In this document: one piece after another, positions 5,309-10,577 of the stretch
Layout: every line of letters starts with the position of its first letter
How positions within the stretch are numbered: the stretch's first letter is position 1
NCBI GenBank assembly: GCA_003235605.1
Contig: QJVU01000403.1
Location: 1-10,577 of the forward strand
DNA: 10,577 bases
Origin: Planctomycetota bacterium
GTDB lineage: Bacteria > Planctomycetota > UBA1135 > UBA2386
Reading direction: 5' to 3'
Made by a program: the position numbers and the translations under genes
The notes under the pieces: generated by a model
What the model was told of the DNA's origin: nothing
Seen by the model: only the letters and a program-made list of their open reading frames with translations
The model's database searches: none

Positions 5309-6798
5309 CGCCGCGGCCTCATGGTCTCCGGCAGGAGCTTCAAGGCGACCACCGTGGGGGTGGGGTCCTCGGCGCCCTTGCGCCCCAGGATTCCCACGAC
5401 CACGCCTGCATGCAGCACGGCGCCACCCAGGCCGGTGCCCCGTTGGCGACGGTCCAGGGCGAGGGGTGTCGGGGGCTGCAAGACGCCGCCCTGGCCCGTT
5501 GCGAGCAGCTCGAGATCCTCGGTTGGCAGCTCATTGGCAAAGCGGAACCGATCTGCCGACGTCGTGACGGACCCATGGGGTACCTCGTTCACCAGCAGGA
5601 CCGCCAGGTCGGCTCCTTCGTTGCCGACCGCGATGCGGTTGGCCCGCAGCACCCTGCCATCCGCGAGGGTGACGGTGACCTTCTCTTCCTCCACCTCGGC
5701 CATGCCGCCGAAGGTCTCCCGCAGGTCGTAGCGGGCATCACATACGCTCCTTGTCGTCACCACCAGGGTCCGGCCCCGCTGGTCCACGTACAGGATGCCG
5801 GTTCCGACCCGATAGATCGGATCGTCCGGGGAGAGGATGTCCCTCTCCATCGCATTGTAGACCACCCGCACCAGATGGACGCCGTCCCCGCTGCCGCCTG
5901 GAGATCGACGCTCAGGAGCCGGCTTGCTCTCGAGGGCGGACTCCGGGACATCGCTGACCTCGACGTTGGGCGGCTCGGCAATGCCCCTTACTTTGTAGTT
6001 GTTCTCGACAGGCTGTCCCATCCGCTCGGGTGTCCAGTAGCGGATGTGAGGGGAAAACAAGGCGCTGAGCTCGGTGATGGAGAAGCCCGAGAATATGGCC
6101 CCTGAAACTCGTGGGCGCGCCACCCAGAACACACTCTTGTCGGTGACCGAGGCCCGGTGGGCGCTGGCAATCCGGAGCAGGACATCGACATGGGTCGCAC
6201 CAGGGGCCAGCGTGATCTCCCTGACCTCTCCGACCGGCATTCCACGGAACAGCACCTTCGCGCCCACCTGGAGGTTGTGGTTCTCGGCGAGCAGCAGGCG
6301 CATGCTGAGGTCGTTGTGACTGATTGGTGGCAGCCGCAGTCCATCCTCCAAGACATAGGGATGTTCCTCGCCGACGAGCTGCATGAAGGGCTTCAGGGGC
6401 TGCCCTTGCTCCATGTCCGGCGTGATGAAGGTGACGTAGGCGTTCCGCACGAGCGTTTCGAGCCCGCTTGCGCCTTCGATCAGCCCGCGAAACCTCGGCG
6501 TGACGATCCAGAACCGCGAGCTGTCGTAGACAAGGCCACTCTTGTCTTCGTCAATCAGGAGGGTCACCAGCGCCCGCTTGCCATCCTTGCTGATGTCAAC
6601 TCGCCGGACGTCGCCCACCGCCACGCCGCGGTACTTGACGTCGGCGCCGGGCTTCAGGCCCCGGAGGTCCAGGAACTCGACCTGCAACTGAAAGCCGCGA
6701 TCACCGGCCTCGGTGTCCAGGAGACCAACCAGGTACCAACCGGCTAGCGCGGCCAAGACCAGGGTGACCAGACCCAGCACATAGCGAGCGTGGTTCAT
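5305..6798 (-). CDS. Two-MCE-domain lipid-transport protein with C-terminal inactive trypsin-like domain
   Basis: The protein has 497 residues. A membrane anchor lies at about 6-27 with the rest presumably periplasmic. MCE domain 1 (about 37-128) has 'DLRGLKPGADVKYRGVAVG' and the PqiB-like 'SRFWIVTPRF'. MCE domain 2 (about 160-258) has 'LQVGAKVLFRGMPVGEV' and 'SVFWVARPRV'. MCE domains form hexameric rings that carry lipids between membranes. After a Pro/Ser/Glu-rich linker (280-305), residues 308-475 read as an HtrA/trypsin-fold barrel: 'GTGILYV' at 332-338, 'TTRSVCD' at 348-354 where the catalytic His would sit, 'ADLAVL' with Asp397 kept, and 'GTGLGGAVL' at 454-462 where Leu457 replaces the nucleophilic Ser. 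It should therefore be catalytically dead. The gene begins with ATG 10 bases after gyrB stops and overlaps the ATPase-permease gene as GTGA, so it is the likely partner of that transporter. The MCE calls are firm; the protease-fold call is inference from motif order. Confidence 0.87.
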   Translation of the reverse strand: MNHARYVLGLVTLVLAALAGWYLVGLLDTEAGDRGFQLQVEFLDLRGLKPGADVKYRGVAVGDVRRVDISKDGKRALVTLLIDEDKSGLVYDSSRFWIVTPRFRGLIEGASGLETLVRNAYVTFITPDMEQGQPLKPFMQLVGEEHPYVLEDGLRLPPISHNDLSMRLLLAENHNLQVGAKVLFRGMPVGEVREITLAPGATHVDVLLRIASAHRASVTDKSVFWVARPRVSGAIFSGFSITELSALFSPHIRYWTPERMGQPVENNYKVRGIAEPPNVEVSDVPESALESKPAPERRSPGGSGDGVHLVRVVYNAMERDILSPDDPIYRVGTGILYVDQRGRTLVVTTRSVCDARYDLRETFGGMAEVEEEKVTVTLADGRVLRANRIAVGNEGADLAVLLVNEVPHGSVTTSADRFRFANELPTEDLELLATGQGGVLQPPTPLALDRRQRGTGLGGAVLHAGVVVGILGRKGAEDPTPTVVALKLLPETMRPRR

Positions 6799-6808
6799 GG
6801 CGGCGCGA

Positions 6809-9553
<2,745 letters not shown>

Positions 9554-9557
<4 letters not shown>

Positions 9558-10577
9558 GATCCGCTAATCGGCATCAGCACATAGGAGTATGCCTCGCCGA
9601 GCGTCAACTTTGCCGGAGTGGAGTCATCCGTCATGTCCAGGCGGATGGTCTCCAGCTCCGCGACCTTGAGAGCATCCAACAAGTAGTCCGGGTTGAAGCT
9701 GATCGACCCCCCCGCTCCCTTCACGTCCACGTCCATCACCACGTCGGCCCGGCCAACCCCCGAGCTCTCCGCAGACATCTCCAGGCTGGAGCTGCTGAAG
9801 TCGAAGCGAACCACTCTGAGATCGCCGCTGCTCATCACTGCGACCTTGCGCAGATTCTGTTCCAACGCGTCGCGTGGGATCTCCACCGAGGTCTCCGCTG
9901 CCTTGGGGATGACCACCTCGTACTCCGGAAACTTACACTCCAGGAGCTGGGAGACCAACAGCGTACCTCCAAGGGCGAAACCCACCTGGTTCTCACCAAA
10001 GGTCAGGGTCAGATCCTGAGGACTGTCCTCCCGGATCACCCGAGCCAGGGTCTGTAGGCCGCGAATCGGTACCACCACCTTCACCGGCTCCAGATCCTTC
10101 ACCTCCCCAAGATTGTGGTAGGCCAGGGCAAGGCGCCTGCCGTCAGTTGCCACAAGACGCAGGCACTCCTCATGGAAGTCCAGAAGCACCCCGTTGATCA
10201 TGTACCGCGACTCTTCCCGGGCTGCCGCAAAGACCGTCTTCCGCACCAGGCCGAGGAACACGCCGCCTGGGATTGTCAGCGAGGGGCCCTTCTTGATCTC
10301 CACCTCCTTCGGAAACTGGGCGGGGTCGTCCCCCACCAGGACGAACGACCCGCTCCCGGACTCGAGGGTCGTGCGCATGTCCTTGCAATGCAGGGACACG
10401 GTGGGGTCGGTCAGTTCCCTCAGCAGGGCGCTGGTCTGGCGGGCAGGCAGGAGCGCAGATCCCGGCTTGCTTACCTTGACCGAATCCAGCTCCATTCGGC
10501 AGGAAACCTCCAGGTCCGTGGCAAAGATCGCAACCCGCTCCTTGGTGGCCTCCAGCAGGACGTTCTGGAGGATGGGC
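9554..10577 (-). CDS. dnaN: DNA polymerase III beta subunit (sliding clamp), 5' end missing
   Basis: DnaN is the ring-shaped dimer that tethers DNA polymerase III to DNA and docks many repair proteins. The frame is open to the window edge (340 visible codons); the ATG at 10495 is internal, because the 27 residues before it ('PILQNVLLEA', 'IFATDLEVSCR') are typical clamp sequence. About 25 N-terminal residues are outside the window. Fragment residues 38-90 cover the rest of domain 1 ('LPARQ', 'DPAQFPKE'). Residues 127-151 give the signature 'MINGVLL' and 'VATDGRRLAL' of domain 2. The end 'YVLMPISGS' keeps the Met-Pro pair of the C-terminal binding cleft ('MPMRL' in E. coli). The stop overlaps the dciA start as GTGA. 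It is the first visible gene of the leftward operon, with dnaA presumably further upstream outside the window. Confidence 0.96.

Noticed and set aside
4562..5731. 389-codon plus-strand open frame across the mlaFE/mce junction
   Set aside because: It is antisense to two genes with clear motifs; its translation is rich in Arg/Pro/Gly/His without any domain pattern, as expected for opposite-strand frames in GC-rich DNA.

Overview
The window comes from a GC-rich, double-membraned (Gram-negative type) bacterium. The evidence is an LptD-like outer-membrane barrel, MCE/Mla-type lipid transport genes and a GyrB carrying the large C-terminal insert common in Gram-negatives. A dnaN-dciA-gyrB cluster with no recF between them, plus a free-standing GspE N-terminal domain protein, make Planctomycetota my best guess, but this is not provable here; Myxococcota and other deep-branching phyla remain possible. 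The window is densely coded: no gene-free stretch exceeds about 100 bases, and I saw no RNA gene, mobile element, long repeat or CRISPR array.

Left part (1-3107): the 3' end of a plus-strand lptD-like gene converges on a minus-strand ettA-like ABC-F gene with a 20-base gap. About 100 bases separate ettA from a divergent tatA-like gene. In that gap, directly upstream of tatA, sits a good sigma-70-like promoter whose predicted transcription start coincides with the tatA ATG. The tatA gene then converges on the long leftward block, with a 7-bp perfect stem-loop at the junction.

Right part (3141-10577): six consecutive minus-strand genes read right to left: dnaN (5' end outside the window), dciA (DUF721), gyrB, a two-MCE-domain protein, an ABC ATPase-permease fusion, and a GspE-N/MshEN domain protein. 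Two junctions are GTGA overlaps (dnaN/dciA, mce/mlaFE), dciA and gyrB overlap, and gyrB to mce has a 10-base gap. The first five therefore look translationally coupled; the last follows after 59 bases. The replication genes suggest proximity to the chromosomal origin.

The most unusual content is the lipid-transport pair embedded in the replication operon. The ATPase (MlaF-like) and permease (MlaE-like) are one 500-residue polypeptide. The MCE protein carries two PqiB-like MCE domains followed by what reads as a trypsin/HtrA-fold domain that has lost its catalytic His and Ser. Together with LptD this points to an envelope-lipid theme. The GspE-N protein behind the transporter is a candidate accessory or regulatory partner, but only by position.
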